NCBI RefSeq assembly: GCF_024171695.1
Contig: NZ_JAMTCF010000002.1
Location: forward strand, 248,001-312,000
From: Actinosynnema pretiosum
GTDB lineage: Bacteria; Actinomycetota; Actinomycetes; Mycobacteriales; Pseudonocardiaceae
DNA: 64,000 nucleotides
Direction: 5' to 3'
A program made the position numbers and the translations under genes. Positions 27,104 to 42,472 of the stretch are shown here, piece by piece; position 1 is the first letter of the stretch, and each line of letters begins with the position of its first letter. The notes under the pieces are model-generated. The model saw only the letters and a list, made by a program, of their open reading frames with translations. It made no database searches and was not told where the DNA came from.

Positions 27104-29737
27104 GTGACTGAGAAGCCCTCCGCACCCCAGCGTCCCGAACTCCCGCCGGCGTGGAACCCCGCCGAGGTAGAGGCGGGGCTCTACGAGCGGTGGGTCGAGC
27201 GCGGGTACTTCACCGCCGACGCGAACAGCGACAAGCCGCCCTTCTCCATCGTCCTGCCGCCGCCCAACGTCAACGGCAGCCTGCACATGGGCCACGCCCT
27301 CAACCACAGCGTCATGGACGCCCTGTCCCGGCGCCGCCGGATGCAGGGCTACGAGGTGCTGTGGCTGCCCGGCACCGACCACGCGGGCATCGCCACCCAG
27401 ACCGCCGTGGAGCGCGCGCTCGCGAGCGAGGGCGTGTCCCGGCACGACCTGGGCCGCGAGAAGTTCGTGGAGCGGGTCTGGGAGTGGCGCGAGGAGGTCG
27501 GCGGTCGCATCCTCGGCCAGATGCGCCGCCTCGGCGACGGCGTCGACTGGTCCCGCGTCCGGTTCACCATGGACGAGGGCCTGTCCCGCTCGGTGCAGAC
27601 CATCTTCAAGAAGCTGTTCGACGACGGCCTCATCTACCGCGCCGAGCGCATCATCAACTGGTGCCCGCGCTGCCAGACGGCGCTGTCGGACATCGAGGTC
27701 GACCACTCCGACGACGACGGCGAGCTGGTGTCCATCCGCTACGGCGAGGGCGACCGCTCGATCGTCGTGGCGACCACGCGCGCCGAGACGATGCTCGGCG
27801 ACACCGCCGTGGCCGTGCACCCCGAGGACGAGCGCTACCAGCACCTGATCGGCACCGACGTCGAGGTGCCGCTGACCGGCCGGTTCGTGCCCGTGGTCGC
27901 CGACGAGCACGTGGACCCGGAGTTCGGCACCGGCGCGGTCAAGGTCACCCCCGCGCACGACCCCAACGACTTCGAGATCGGCCAGCGGCACGACCTGCCC
28001 GCCATCACCGTCATGGACGGCCGGGGCAACATCACCGTGAAGGGCCCCTTCGAGGGCCTTGACCGGTTCGAGGCGCGCCCCGCGGTCGTGGCCGCGCTGC
28101 GCGAGCAGGGCCGGATCGTCGCCGAGAAGCGCCCGTACCAGCACAGCGTCGGGCACTGCTCGCGCTGCGACACGGTCATCGAGCCGCGCCTGTCCATGCA
28201 GTGGTGGGTCAAGGTCGAGCCGCTGGCCAGGGCCGCCGCCGAGGCCGTGCGCGACGGCCGCACCACCATCCACCCGCCGGAGCTGGCCAAGCGCTACTTC
28301 GACTGGGTGGAGAACCTCAACGACTGGTGCATCTCGCGCCAGCTGTGGTGGGGCCACCGCATCCCGGTCTGGTACGGCCCGAACGACAAGATCGTGTGCG
28401 TCGGCCCCGACGAGGAGCCGCCGTCGGGCGAGGGCTGGACGCAGGACGAGGACGTGCTCGACACGTGGTTCTCCTCGGGCCTGTGGCCGTTCTCCACGCT
28501 CGGCTGGCCCGCGCAGACCGCCGACCTGGCGAAGTTCTACCCGACCAGCGTGCTGTCCACCGGCTACGACATCCTGTTCTTCTGGGTCGTCCGGATGATG
28601 ATGTTCGGCCTGTACGCGATGGACGGCAAGCAGCCGTTCGACCACGTGTTCCTGCACGGCCTGATCCGCGACGCGCACGGAAAGAAGATGTCCAAGTCGC
28701 GCGGCAACGGCATCGACCCGCTGGACTGGATGGACTCCTACGGCGCCGACGCCACCAGGTTCACCCTGCTGCGCGGAGCTAACCCCGGCTCCGACCTCGC
28801 GCTCGCCGAGGAGTGGGCGGCCGGTTCCCGCAACTTCACCACGAAGCTGTGGAACGCCACCCGGTTCGCGCTGGGCAACGGCGCGAACGTGGAGCGCCCG
28901 CTGCCCGACCGGTCCGAGCTGACCGACGTCGACCGCTGGGTGCTCGACCTGCTCGACGGCCTGATCACCGAGGTGGACGCCCAGTTCGAGGCGTTCCAGT
29001 TCTCCCGGATCAGCGACGCGCTCTACAAGTTCACCTGGGACGAGTTCTGCGACTGGTACCTGGAGCTGGCCAAGGTCCAGATCGCCGAGGGCGGTGAGCG
29101 GGCCGAGTCCACCCGCCTGGTGCTCGGGCACGTCCTGGACAAGCTGCTGCGGCTGCTGCACCCGCTGACCCCGTTCGTCACCGAGGTGCTGTGGACCACG
29201 CTCACCGGCGGCGAGTCGCTGGTGGTCGCCGAGTGGCCTGCGGCGAGCGGCGCGCAGGCCGACGCGGACGCGGCGCGGCGGGTGGAGGGCGTGAAGAAGC
29301 TCGTCACCGAGATCCGCAGGTTCCGCTCCGACCAGGGACTCAAGCCCGGTCAGAAGGTCGGCGGCGCGGTGCTCGGCGCGGACGAGGTCGACCTGGCCGG
29401 TCTGGTCGAGTCGGTGCGCTCGCTCACCAGGATGACCGAGCCGGGCGACGGCTTCACCGCCTCGGTGTCGCTGGACGTCGGCCTGACCGGTGGCACGGTG
29501 AAGGTCGAGCTGGACCTGTCCGGCGCGATCGACGTGGTCGCCGAGCGCAAGCGGCTGACCAAGGACCTCGCGGCGGCGCAGAAGGAGCAGGCCCAGTGCC
29601 AGGGCAAGCTCGGCAACGCCGCGTTCACCGCGAAGGCCCCGGCCGACGTGGTGGCCAAGATCCAGGGCAGGTTGGAGGCCGCGAGCGCCGACATCGAGCG
29701 CATCAACGCCCGCCTGGCCACACTGCCGGAGGCGTGA
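27104..29737 (+). CDS. valS: valine--tRNA ligase
   Basis: An 877-residue class I aminoacyl-tRNA synthetase. HIGH signature as [13 protein letters not shown] (HMGH 61-64), KMSKS at 528-532 ([14 protein letters not shown]), an editing (CP1) domain with [13 protein letters not shown] and a C-terminal coiled-coil ([16 protein letters not shown]), which distinguishes ValRS from IleRS and LeuRS. The length is normal. GTG at 27104 gives [23 protein letters not shown] and appears leaderless. The stop overlaps the folC ATG (TGATG). With folC and the DUF4233 gene it forms the conserved operon seen in mycobacteria. Confidence 0.98.
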   Translation: MTEKPSAPQRPELPPAWNPAEVEAGLYERWVERGYFTADANSDKPPFSIVLPPPNVNGSLHMGHALNHSVMDALSRRRRMQGYEVLWLPGTDHAGIATQTAVERALASEGVSRHDLGREKFVERVWEWREEVGGRILGQMRRLGDGVDWSRVRFTMDEGLSRSVQTIFKKLFDDGLIYRAERIINWCPRCQTALSDIEVDHSDDDGELVSIRYGEGDRSIVVATTRAETMLGDTAVAVHPEDERYQHLIGTDVEVPLTGRFVPVVADEHVDPEFGTGAVKVTPAHDPNDFEIGQRHDLPAITVMDGRGNITVKGPFEGLDRFEARPAVVAALREQGRIVAEKRPYQHSVGHCSRCDTVIEPRLSMQWWVKVEPLARAAAEAVRDGRTTIHPPELAKRYFDWVENLNDWCISRQLWWGHRIPVWYGPNDKIVCVGPDEEPPSGEGWTQDEDVLDTWFSSGLWPFSTLGWPAQTADLAKFYPTSVLSTGYDILFFWVVRMMMFGLYAMDGKQPFDHVFLHGLIRDAHGKKMSKSRGNGIDPLDWMDSYGADATRFTLLRGANPGSDLALAEEWAAGSRNFTTKLWNATRFALGNGANVERPLPDRSELTDVDRWVLDLLDGLITEVDAQFEAFQFSRISDALYKFTWDEFCDWYLELAKVQIAEGGERAESTRLVLGHVLDKLLRLLHPLTPFVTEVLWTTLTGGESLVVAEWPAASGAQADADAARRVEGVKKLVTEIRRFRSDQGLKPGQKVGGAVLGADEVDLAGLVESVRSLTRMTEPGDGFTASVSLDVGLTGGTVKVELDLSGAIDVVAERKRLTKDLAAAQKEQAQCQGKLGNAAFTAKAPADVVAKIQGRLEAASADIERINARLATLPEA

Positions 29738-31095
29738 TGGGGTTCGAACCGGGGGCGCTGGGCATCCTCAGCGTGGTCGAGGCGGAGCTGAACGAGCGCT
29801 GGCCCGAGACCAAGATCGAGCCGAGCCTCGACCGGATCAAGGCGCTGGTCGACGTGCTGGGCGAGCCGCAGAAGGCCTACCCGGTGATCCACGTCGGCGG
29901 CACCAACGGCAAGACGTCGACCGCGCGCATGGTCGAGGCGCTGCTCACGCGCGTCGGCCTGCGCACCGGTCGCTACACCAGCCCGCACCTCCAGCTGGCC
30001 ACCGAGCGGATCAGCGTCGACGGGGCGCCGATCAGCCCGGAGCAGTACGTCGAGGCGTACCGGGACGTGAAGCCGTACGTGTCCATCGTGGACGCGCGCG
30101 GCGACGTGCCGATGAGCAAGTTCGAGGTGCTCACCGGCATGGCGTTCGCGGCGTTCGCGGAGACGCCGGTCGACGTCGCCGTGATCGAGGTCGGGCTCGG
30201 CGGCTCCTGGGACGCCACGAACGTGGCCGACGGGCGGGTCGCCGTGATCACCCCGATCGGGATCGACCACGTCGAGTTCCTCGGCGACGACCTGGCGGGC
30301 ATCGCCGAGGAGAAGGCCGGGATCATCAAGCCCGGCGCCACGGTCGTGCTCGCCCAGCAGCGGCCGGAGGCGGAGCAGGCGCTGCTGCGCCGGGTCGCCG
30401 AGGTCGACGCGACGGTGGCGCGGCAGGGCTCGGAGTTCCGGGTGCTGCGGCGCGACGTGGCGGTCGGCGGTCAGATGCTGGCGCTGCAGGGCCTCGGCGG
30501 CGTGTACGACGAGGTGTTCCTGCCGCTGCACGGCGCGCACCAGGCGGCCAACGCGTCGCTGGCGCTCGCCGCCGTGGAGGCGTTCTTCGGCGCGGGGCCG
30601 CAGCGGCAGCTCGACGTCGAGGCGGTGCGCGAGGCGTTCGCGGGCGTCGAGTCGCCGGGCAGGCTGGAGCGGCTGCGCGCCGCGCCCGCCCTGCTGGTCG
30701 ACGCCGCGCACAACCCGCACGGCGCCGAGGCGCTGGCGAAGGCGCTCGACGAGGAGTTCGGCTTCCGCAGGCTCATCGCGGTCGTCGGCGTCATGTCCGA
30801 CAAGGACGCCGTCGGCATCCTGACCGCGCTGGAGCCGAGGGTGGCCGAGGTCGTGCTGACCCAGAACTCCTCGCCGAGGGCCATGGACGCCGACCACCTG
30901 GCGGGCGTGGCGCTGCCGATCTTCGGCGAGGACCGCATCGTCGTGCAGCCGAACCTGGCCGACGCGATCGAGGACGCGGTCCGCATGGCGGAGGACACCG
31001 AGGACGGCCTGGTGTCCGGCGGAGGCGTCATCGTGACCGGCTCCGTGGTGACGGCGGGGGAGACCCGCGCCCTGTTCGGGAAGGAACCGGCATGA
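29737..31095 (+). CDS. folC: folylpolyglutamate synthase / dihydrofolate synthase
   Basis: A 452-residue Mur-ligase-like enzyme that adds glutamates to folates and dihydropteroate. The ATP loop GGTNGKTSTAR (54-64), the folate-binding region YTSPHLQLATERI, EVGLGGSWDATNV, GIDHVEFLGDDLAGIAEEKAGIIK and the C-terminal DAAHNPHGAEAL all match FolC. ATG at 29737 overlaps the valS stop. The stop overlaps the next start at 31092 (ATGA). Function is certain at family level; whether it has both activities cannot be read from sequence. Confidence 0.97.
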   Translation: MGFEPGALGILSVVEAELNERWPETKIEPSLDRIKALVDVLGEPQKAYPVIHVGGTNGKTSTARMVEALLTRVGLRTGRYTSPHLQLATERISVDGAPISPEQYVEAYRDVKPYVSIVDARGDVPMSKFEVLTGMAFAAFAETPVDVAVIEVGLGGSWDATNVADGRVAVITPIGIDHVEFLGDDLAGIAEEKAGIIKPGATVVLAQQRPEAEQALLRRVAEVDATVARQGSEFRVLRRDVAVGGQMLALQGLGGVYDEVFLPLHGAHQAANASLALAAVEAFFGAGPQRQLDVEAVREAFAGVESPGRLERLRAAPALLVDAAHNPHGAEALAKALDEEFGFRRLIAVVGVMSDKDAVGILTALEPRVAEVVLTQNSSPRAMDADHLAGVALPIFGEDRIVVQPNLADAIEDAVRMAEDTEDGLVSGGGVIVTGSVVTAGETRALFGKEPA

Positions 31096-31547
31096 CGACC
31101 CCGGCGGCCCCGACGCCAGCCCCCAAGAAGGACCCGATGAAGTCCTTCCGGGGCATCATGGCGGGCACCCTGATCCTGGAGGCCATCGTCACCGCGCTGG
31201 CCCTGCCGGTGGTGGCGAACCTCGGAGGCGGCGTCGGCACCGGCACCGGCTACCTGGTGCTGGCCCTGATCCTGGCGTTCGTGGGCGCCTGCGCGCTGCT
31301 CAAGCACCCGTGGGTGGTCTGGCTGATCATCGCGCTGCACGTCGTGATGGTCGCGGGCATCGTCCTGATGACGGCCCTGGGCGCGGTCGGCATCATGTTC
31401 AGCCTGGTGTGGGCCTACCTGCTGTGGCTGCGCCACGACGTCACCAAGCGCATGGCCGAAGGCCGCCTGCCGAGCCAGCAGCAGGCCGCCCAGGCCCAGG
31501 CCGAGCAGGCGGCAGCCTGGAAGTCGGGCGAGCAGCCGAAGGCGTAG
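31092..31547 (+). CDS. DUF4233 membrane protein
   Basis: A 151-residue protein with four predicted membrane helices (MAGTLILEAIVTALALPVV; GYLVLALILAFVGACALL; VVWLIIALHVVMVAGIVL; VGIMFSLVWAYLLWL) and a Gln/Ala-rich cytoplasmic tail. Position after folC and before ndk is conserved in actinobacteria and corresponds to Rv2446c. Function unknown. It overlaps folC by 4 bp. A strong hairpin terminator follows 15 bp after the stop. Confidence 0.93.
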   Translation: MTTPAAPTPAPKKDPMKSFRGIMAGTLILEAIVTALALPVVANLGGGVGTGTGYLVLALILAFVGACALLKHPWVVWLIIALHVVMVAGIVLMTALGAVGIMFSLVWAYLLWLRHDVTKRMAEGRLPSQQQAAQAQAEQAAAWKSGEQPKA

Positions 31548-31561
31548 CGGAGAGCTCCCCA

Positions 31562-31598
31562 CGATCGCCGCGCACCGGGTCCCGGTGCGCGGCGATCG
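31562..31598 (+). terminator. terminator of the valS-folC-DUF4233 operon
   Basis: An 18-bp perfect inverted repeat, CGATCGCCGCGCACCGGG (31562-31579) with its complement 31581-31598 around a single T, followed by GCGTTTTC. One of the best hairpin-plus-T candidates in the window. Confidence 0.85.
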
Positions 31599-31671
31599 GC
31601 GTTTTCGGGGCCGCGCTTGGTGATCGGCGTTCCGGGGCCGTGCTGGGCGACCGGTGTTTCCGGGCTTGCGG
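31594..31671. repeat. three imperfect 27-28-bp tandem units
   Basis: Units start with GATCGGCG (31594), GATCGGCG (31622) and GACCGGTG (31649), each continuing with a TTTCGGGG-like core. The array begins inside the right arm of the terminator, so it looks like partial duplication of the terminator tail. Confidence 0.5.
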
Positions 31672-31732
31672 AAACCCGGTGGAATCCCCTCGCCTGGCTT
31701 GCGCCTTGCGGAGAAGGCTCTCTAGTGTTCCG

Positions 31733-32611
31733 CTACGGCTCTTCACGGAGTCGCGGGGAACCACCGCTTGGACCGGGTCGACCGGCCCCTTCCACCTCGG
31801 TGGACGCAGCGGCCTCGGGCTCCGTGGGGAGCCCTCGTCCTTCGGACGACGGCCACCAGGGCTGCCCGGTGATGAGCGAGTCGTGGCCCAGCACGGTGAA
31901 ACCGTGGCCGAGCATCCGCCCGAGCGGGTCCCGGCGCACCTGGTGCAAGCACTCCGCCAGGTACTCGTCGCTGTGATTCCCGTACTTGTCACGGGTAATA
32001 GCCGCGTTGAACATCCCGAGGTAGAGGTCCGCGGCTTGAAGGCCGTCCCGATCGGCCGCCCCCCTGACGGTGATCTTCGACGTCGCGAGCCGCCACGAAA
32101 AGCTGTCGTGGGGGGAGAGCGCTCCGATGTGCTTTAGCGTCGCGAGGTGGTCGTGCCCTCGGGTGTGGGAGATTTCCGCTATTACCCGCCGGTGTCCGCC
32201 GGGCCACGTCCGGGCGGCCACCGCGATTCGCTCGAACAGCAGTTGGGTGGTCCTGGTGTAGGTCAGCGCGGCGTCGCCGTGCACGTCCGACGCGGGGGCG
32301 AGCGCCCCCTTGTCGACCAGGACGTAGATCAGCTGGACGCCGGGCACCTCGGACAGCGTCTTGGCCGCGTGGCGACGCCGGTCGTGGTTGCGCGCGCGCA
32401 GGTGGTCCGCCCAGTGCAGGGCGTGGCCTTCCGGGATGCCGAAACCGGTTCGCAACTCCCGGACGGTCTTGCGGAGTTCGTGGTCCAGTTCGTCCGGGAC
32501 CAGCACGGCGCACAGGCCGAACAGTCGGGAAGCCGAGGGGCCGAACCCGCGATCGCCGGTCTCGTCGACATACGCCCGGAGTACCGGTGTGGTCGGGTTG
32601 ACTTGGTGCAT
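31733..32611 (-). CDS. DUF3800 domain protein
   Basis: A 292-residue protein of the DUF3800 family. It has the N-terminal acidic signature YVDETGDRG (Y14, D16, E17), a later conserved HWADHLRARNHD, YVLVDKG and a second acidic cluster ADRDGLQAADLYLGMFNA, an RNase-H-like arrangement expected to bind metal. Function is unproven; these proteins occur singly, often near mobile or defence loci. ATG at 32611 is preceded 10 nt upstream by GGGAG, which lies in the arm of a 10-bp hairpin. The upstream DNA is clearly poorer in G+C than the rest of the window, suggesting acquisition. The C-terminal 45 residues are Pro/Glu/Ser-rich. Confidence 0.9.
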   Translation of the reverse strand: MHQVNPTTPVLRAYVDETGDRGFGPSASRLFGLCAVLVPDELDHELRKTVRELRTGFGIPEGHALHWADHLRARNHDRRRHAAKTLSEVPGVQLIYVLVDKGALAPASDVHGDAALTYTRTTQLLFERIAVAARTWPGGHRRVIAEISHTRGHDHLATLKHIGALSPHDSFSWRLATSKITVRGAADRDGLQAADLYLGMFNAAITRDKYGNHSDEYLAECLHQVRRDPLGRMLGHGFTVLGHDSLITGQPWWPSSEGRGLPTEPEAAASTEVEGAGRPGPSGGSPRLREEP

Positions 32612-32621
32612 TGAACCGTTG

Positions 32622-32663
32622 CTCCCGCACTTCTCCTCCGGGGCATAGCCCTTAGTGCGGGAG
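32622..32663 (-). promoter_or_regulatory. 5'-UTR hairpin covering the DUF3800 ribosome site
   Basis: CTCCCGCACT (32622-32631) and AGTGCGGGAG (32654-32663), perfect 10-bp arms with a 22-bp spacer. On the minus strand the right arm contains the SD GGGAG, and a TATAGT -10 candidate (32669-32664) lies just before the left arm. The hairpin could mask the SD or be an operator overlapping the start of transcription. Confidence 0.55.
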
Positions 32664-33002
32664 ACTATAGAGCGCTCTGCGTCGTCACGTCACCTTGGTA
32701 GGTGACCATCTAAAGAGGGGACAACGGGGTGCATAGCCACCCTTATGGAGCAAAACTTGCGCTAAAGGGTGAAATTTAGCGGCTTATTCTCTCAGTTGAG
32801 GAATCACTGCTGAGCTCTGCCCTGCGTCCTTCGGGGGAGTGAGAGCGCTCTCGCCACGTCATCCATCGGAGCGGGGTCACTGTCCGCTTTGTGGCGCCGG
32901 CTGCGCGTCCCGACGTGTGCGACCTGATGCGTGCGTTCCCGACGCCTCACCTGTCCGGTGCGTTCACCCCGTTGTCGCCTGCGCCCACTACACACGAGGG
33001 GC
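32664..33002. promoter_or_regulatory. A+T-rich divergent promoter region with two identical palindromes
   Basis: No gene. The palindrome AGAGCGCTCT occurs at 32669-32678, next to the DUF3800 -10, and at 32842-32851, where it extends to GAGAGCGCTCTC (32841-32852), about 150 bp before phoD. LacI-family regulators of actinomycete sugar genes, such as CebR, use a similar GAGCGCTC core (from memory). A third hairpin, CGCTAAA/TTTAGCG, lies at 32760-32781. Confidence 0.55.
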
Positions 33003-34529
33003 ATGAGCGAAGGCGTGGTGAACAGGCGGACGCTTCTGAAGGCGAGCGCGGTCGGGGTCGCCGGGGCCCTGGTGCCCGGTGTCGCGCTCGCGCGCGGTGG
33101 GCGGCCCGAGTTGACGCACGGGGTGCAGTCCGGCGACGTGTCGTGGGACGGCGGGCTGGTCTGGACGCGGGCCGACCGGCCCGCGCGGATGGTGGTCGAG
33201 GTGTCGGCCGACCCGGACTTCCGGCGGGCGCGCGTGGTGCGCGGGCCGCTGCTGACGCCGGACACCGGTGGCACCGGCAAGGTCCGGGTGCGCGGGCTGC
33301 CGCCCGGCCGGTCGGTGCACTACCGGGTCGTCGCCGAGGACCTCGACGGGCGCGTCAGGAGCGAGGCGGTGACCGGCAGCTTCCGCACCGCCCCGCTGGG
33401 GCGCGCGGACGTGCGCTTCACCTGGTCCGGCGACGTGGCGGGCCAGGGGTGGGGCAGCAACCCGGACCTCGGCGGGATGCCCGGCTACGCGGCCATGACC
33501 GCCCGACGACCCGACTTCTTCCTGCACAGCGGCGACACGGTCTACGCGGACGCGCCGCTCCAGGAGCGCGTGGTGCTGCCCGACGGCCGCGTGTGGCGCA
33601 ACACGACCACCCCGGCGAAGGCCAAGGTCGCCGAGACGCTGGACGAGTACCGGGGCCAGTTCGCGTACACCATGCTCGACCCGAAGGTCCGCGAGTTCAC
33701 CGCCGCGGTCCCCTCGTTCGTGCAGTGGGACGACCACGAGGTGGTCAACAACTGGTACCCCGGCGAGATCCTGGACCTGCCGCAGTACACCGAGAAGCGC
33801 GTCGACGTGCTCGCGGCGCGCGCGTTCCGGGCGTTCCACGAGTGGCAACCGGTCGATCCGGCCCGCGCGGTGGACGGGCGGGTCTACCGGAAGTTCGGGT
33901 ACGGCGCGCACGTCGAGGTGTTCGTGCTCGACATGCGCTCCTACAAGGACGCCAACACCTCCCCGCGCGACAAGGCCGGGCGCGTGCTGGGGACCGCGCA
34001 GGCCCGCTGGCTGGTGGACGCGCTCGACCGCAGCACCGCCACCTGGAAGATCATCGCCGCCGACCTGCCCATCGGCTTGGTCGTGCCCGACGGCGACGGG
34101 ATCGAGGGCGTCGCGAACGGCCTGCCGGGCGCACCGGGCGGGCGCGAGCACGAGCTGGCGTGGGTGCTGCGCGAGCTCAAGCGCCGCCGGGTGCGCAACA
34201 CCGTGTGGTTGACGGCGGACGTGCACTACACGGCCGCGCACCACTACTCGCCGGACCGGGCGGCGACCTTCGACTTCGACCCGTTCTGGGAGTTCGTGTC
34301 CGGGCCGCTGCACGCGGGCGCGTTCGGGCCGAACGCCCTGGACCCCACGTTCGGCCCGCAGGCGGTCTTCGTGAACGCCCCGCCCGCAGCCAACACCTCG
34401 CCGCTCGACGGGTTCCAGCACTTCGGCGAGGTGTTCGTGGACGGCGGGACCGGCGAGCTGACCGTGTGGCTGCGGGACACGACGGGCAGGTCGTTGTGGT
34501 CCACGACCCTGGAGCCGCAGCGCCGCTGA
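33003..34529 (+). CDS. phoD: Tat-exported alkaline phosphatase PhoD
   Basis: A 508-residue PhoD phosphatase/phosphodiesterase acting on extracellular phosphate esters. The twin-arginine signal NRRTLLKASAVGVAGALVPGVALA is followed by the N-terminal PhoD domain (THGVQSGDVSWDGGLVWTRAD). Metal-binding blocks are LHSGDTVYAD, FVQWDDHEVVNNWY, VLDMRSYKD and WLTADVHYTAAH. The Cys ligand region of B. subtilis PhoD was not sought. ATG at 33003 is the start. No PHO box was identified. A strong hairpin follows, so it is probably not in an operon with the amylopullulanase gene. Confidence 0.94.
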   Translation: MSEGVVNRRTLLKASAVGVAGALVPGVALARGGRPELTHGVQSGDVSWDGGLVWTRADRPARMVVEVSADPDFRRARVVRGPLLTPDTGGTGKVRVRGLPPGRSVHYRVVAEDLDGRVRSEAVTGSFRTAPLGRADVRFTWSGDVAGQGWGSNPDLGGMPGYAAMTARRPDFFLHSGDTVYADAPLQERVVLPDGRVWRNTTTPAKAKVAETLDEYRGQFAYTMLDPKVREFTAAVPSFVQWDDHEVVNNWYPGEILDLPQYTEKRVDVLAARAFRAFHEWQPVDPARAVDGRVYRKFGYGAHVEVFVLDMRSYKDANTSPRDKAGRVLGTAQARWLVDALDRSTATWKIIAADLPIGLVVPDGDGIEGVANGLPGAPGGREHELAWVLRELKRRRVRNTVWLTADVHYTAAHHYSPDRAATFDFDPFWEFVSGPLHAGAFGPNALDPTFGPQAVFVNAPPAANTSPLDGFQHFGEVFVDGGTGELTVWLRDTTGRSLWSTTLEPQRR

Positions 34530-34536
34530 CGCCACC

Positions 34537-34572
34537 GCCCCGGCCCGGTCCGGTCGACCGGCCGGGCCGGGG
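34537..34572 (+). terminator. hairpin terminator of phoD
   Basis: CCCCGGCCCGG-type left arm and CCGGGCCGGGG right arm around a central TCGA, with one mismatch/bulge, starting 8 bp after the stop. Very stable and G+C-rich. Confidence 0.65.
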
Positions 34573-34594
34573 CCCGCGCGGCACCCCGAACCTC

Positions 34595-34696
34595 CTGCAA
34601 GTCTTTTCCACCGCTCGGCCCTTGTCGCCCCCACCGCACCGTGATGCGCTGCCCCTGTCCCGGTGGAGCCGCCGGGCGCAGCCGCAAGAACTTGCG
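34595..34696 (+). promoter_or_regulatory. CTTGC/GCAAG elements upstream of the amylopullulanase gene
   Basis: CTGCAAG (34595-34601; CTTGCAG on the other strand) and the inverted repeat CGCAAG-AA-CTTGCG (34683-34696), which ends 5 bp before the SD (GGAGG, 34701-34705) of the gene at 34711. Streptomyces alpha-amylase promoters carry CTTGCAG-type repeats bound by the LacI-family regulator MalR/Reg1 (from memory). Confidence 0.45.
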
Positions 34697-34710
34697 ACAA
34701 GGAGGTCGCG

Positions 34711-40266
<5,556 letters not shown>

Positions 40267-40285
40267 CCCCTGGAGCCAGCCGGGC

Positions 40286-40930
40286 TCAGTGCCCGGCCAG
40301 CTCGTGCCGGGAGCGGATCTCGTCGGTGCGCAGGATGCGGAACTCGCGGTGCTCGGCCTCCAGCACCTTCACGAACCCGTGGCTGGTCTCCACGACGTAC
40401 CCGCGCAGCTCCCCGTCCACCAGCTCGATCCGCTCCAGCGGCACCCACGGCGTCCCCACCACCGCCGCCACGAGCAGCGCCGCGCCCAGCACCAGCACCC
40501 CGAACCGGCGCAGCAGGAACGTCACCACGCCCTGCGCCGCCGGGTTGCGCCGGGCGCGCTCCACCAGCAGCAGCACGCCCCCGAGGAGCACGGCGGCCAG
40601 CGGCACCCACCAGCCGCGGTAGGTCAGCACGTGCGCCACCAGGAACGCCAGCAGCACCACCGCGCCCAGCGCCGTGGCCGTCGACCTGCGGTTGATCGTG
40701 TAGAAGACGGTCAGCGGGACCAGCAGCGCCAGCAGCGGTCCGCTGATCCGCGAGTCCGCGAGGAAGGTGCCCAGGAACAGGCCGGGCGCGTCCTCCAGGT
40801 CCAGGCTGTGCAGCACGGCGAAGGCCACGTGCAGGTCGTACCGGGACACCGCCAGCAGCCGCAGCAGCACGAACAGCACGGCCGCCCCGGTGAGCGCGGT
40901 CGCCGCGTGGCCCTTCTCCTCACCCGTCAC
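40286..40930 (-). CDS. hypothetical multi-pass membrane protein
   Basis: A 214-residue protein with about four or five hydrophobic helices ([80 protein letters not shown]) and a soluble C-terminal domain of about 50 residues ([18 protein letters not shown]... [17 protein letters not shown]). I do not recognise the family. GTG at 40930 is used. It converges on the amylopullulanase gene with 19 bp between stops and diverges from ndk. Function unknown. Confidence 0.82.
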   Translation of the reverse strand: MTGEEKGHAATALTGAAVLFVLLRLLAVSRYDLHVAFAVLHSLDLEDAPGLFLGTFLADSRISGPLLALLVPLTVFYTINRRSTATALGAVVLLAFLVAHVLTYRGWWVPLAAVLLGGVLLLVERARRNPAAQGVVTFLLRRFGVLVLGAALLVAAVVGTPWVPLERIELVDGELRGYVVETSHGFVKVLEAEHREFRILRTDEIRSRHELAGH

Positions 40931-41006
40931 GGCCGGTGACTATGCCACGGCGCCCCGCCGGATACCCTTTGCGGCACCACCCCATCGAGCAAGGAGAACC
41001 ACCGCC

Positions 41007-41417
41007 GTGAGCGAGCGCACCCTGGTCCTGGTCAAGCCCGACGGCGTCGAGCGCGGCCTGGTCGGCGAGGTGATCTCCCGCATCGAGCGCAAGGGCCTGA
41101 AGCTGGCCGCGCTCGAACTGCGCAACGCCGACCGCGCCACCGCCGAGCAGCACTACGCCGAGCACGAGGGCAAGGGCTTCTACGAGAGCCTGCTGGACTT
41201 CATCACCGGCGGCCCGCTGGTGGCGCTGGTGATCGAGGGCCCGCGCGCGATCGCGGCGTTCCGCCAGCTCGCCGGTGGCACCGACCCGGTCGAGAAGGCC
41301 ACGCCGGGCACCATCCGGGGCGACTTCGGCCTGGAGGTCCAGTTCAACCTGGTGCACGGCTCCGACTCAGTCGAGTCCGCCGAGCGCGAGATCAAGATCT
41401 GGTTCCCCTCGCTCTGA
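41007..41417 (+). CDS. ndk: nucleoside-diphosphate kinase
   Basis: A 136-residue NDK that transfers the terminal phosphate of ATP to other NDPs through a phospho-histidine. It has the N-terminal [24 protein letters not shown], and the catalytic H117 in [19 protein letters not shown] at 41007 follows AAGGAGAACC. The conserved position is downstream of DUF4233, but here the two are separated by the 9-kb block (c). A hairpin terminator follows. Confidence 0.98.
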   Translation: MSERTLVLVKPDGVERGLVGEVISRIERKGLKLAALELRNADRATAEQHYAEHEGKGFYESLLDFITGGPLVALVIEGPRAIAAFRQLAGGTDPVEKATPGTIRGDFGLEVQFNLVHGSDSVESAEREIKIWFPSL

Positions 41418-41449
41418 GGCGCCGCTGATCGGCACGCCGGTCAGCATCG

Positions 41450-41482
41450 CGGCCCGTCCCCGCAGCCCTGCGGGACGGGCCG
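41450..41482 (+). terminator. hairpin terminator of ndk
   Basis: CGGCCCGTCC-C-CGCAG (41450-41465) pairs with CTGCG-GGACGGGCCG (41468-41482) with one bulged C. About 30 bp after the stop. Confidence 0.75.
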
Positions 41483-41537
41483 TCGCGCGTCTTCGAGCGG
41501 TGTGAAAAAGCGTTGCCCCGCCCCCGTGTCAGGTGGT

Positions 41538-41543
41538 TACAGT
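41538..41543 (+). promoter_or_regulatory. -10 element of a probable leaderless ABC-operon promoter
   Basis: TACAGT, 8 bp before the GTG at 41552, which has no SD. The geometry matches the valS and radical-SAM promoters. Confidence 0.5.
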
Positions 41544-41551
41544 CGGCGACC

Positions 41552-42471
<920 letters not shown>

Positions 42472-42472
<1 letters not shown>

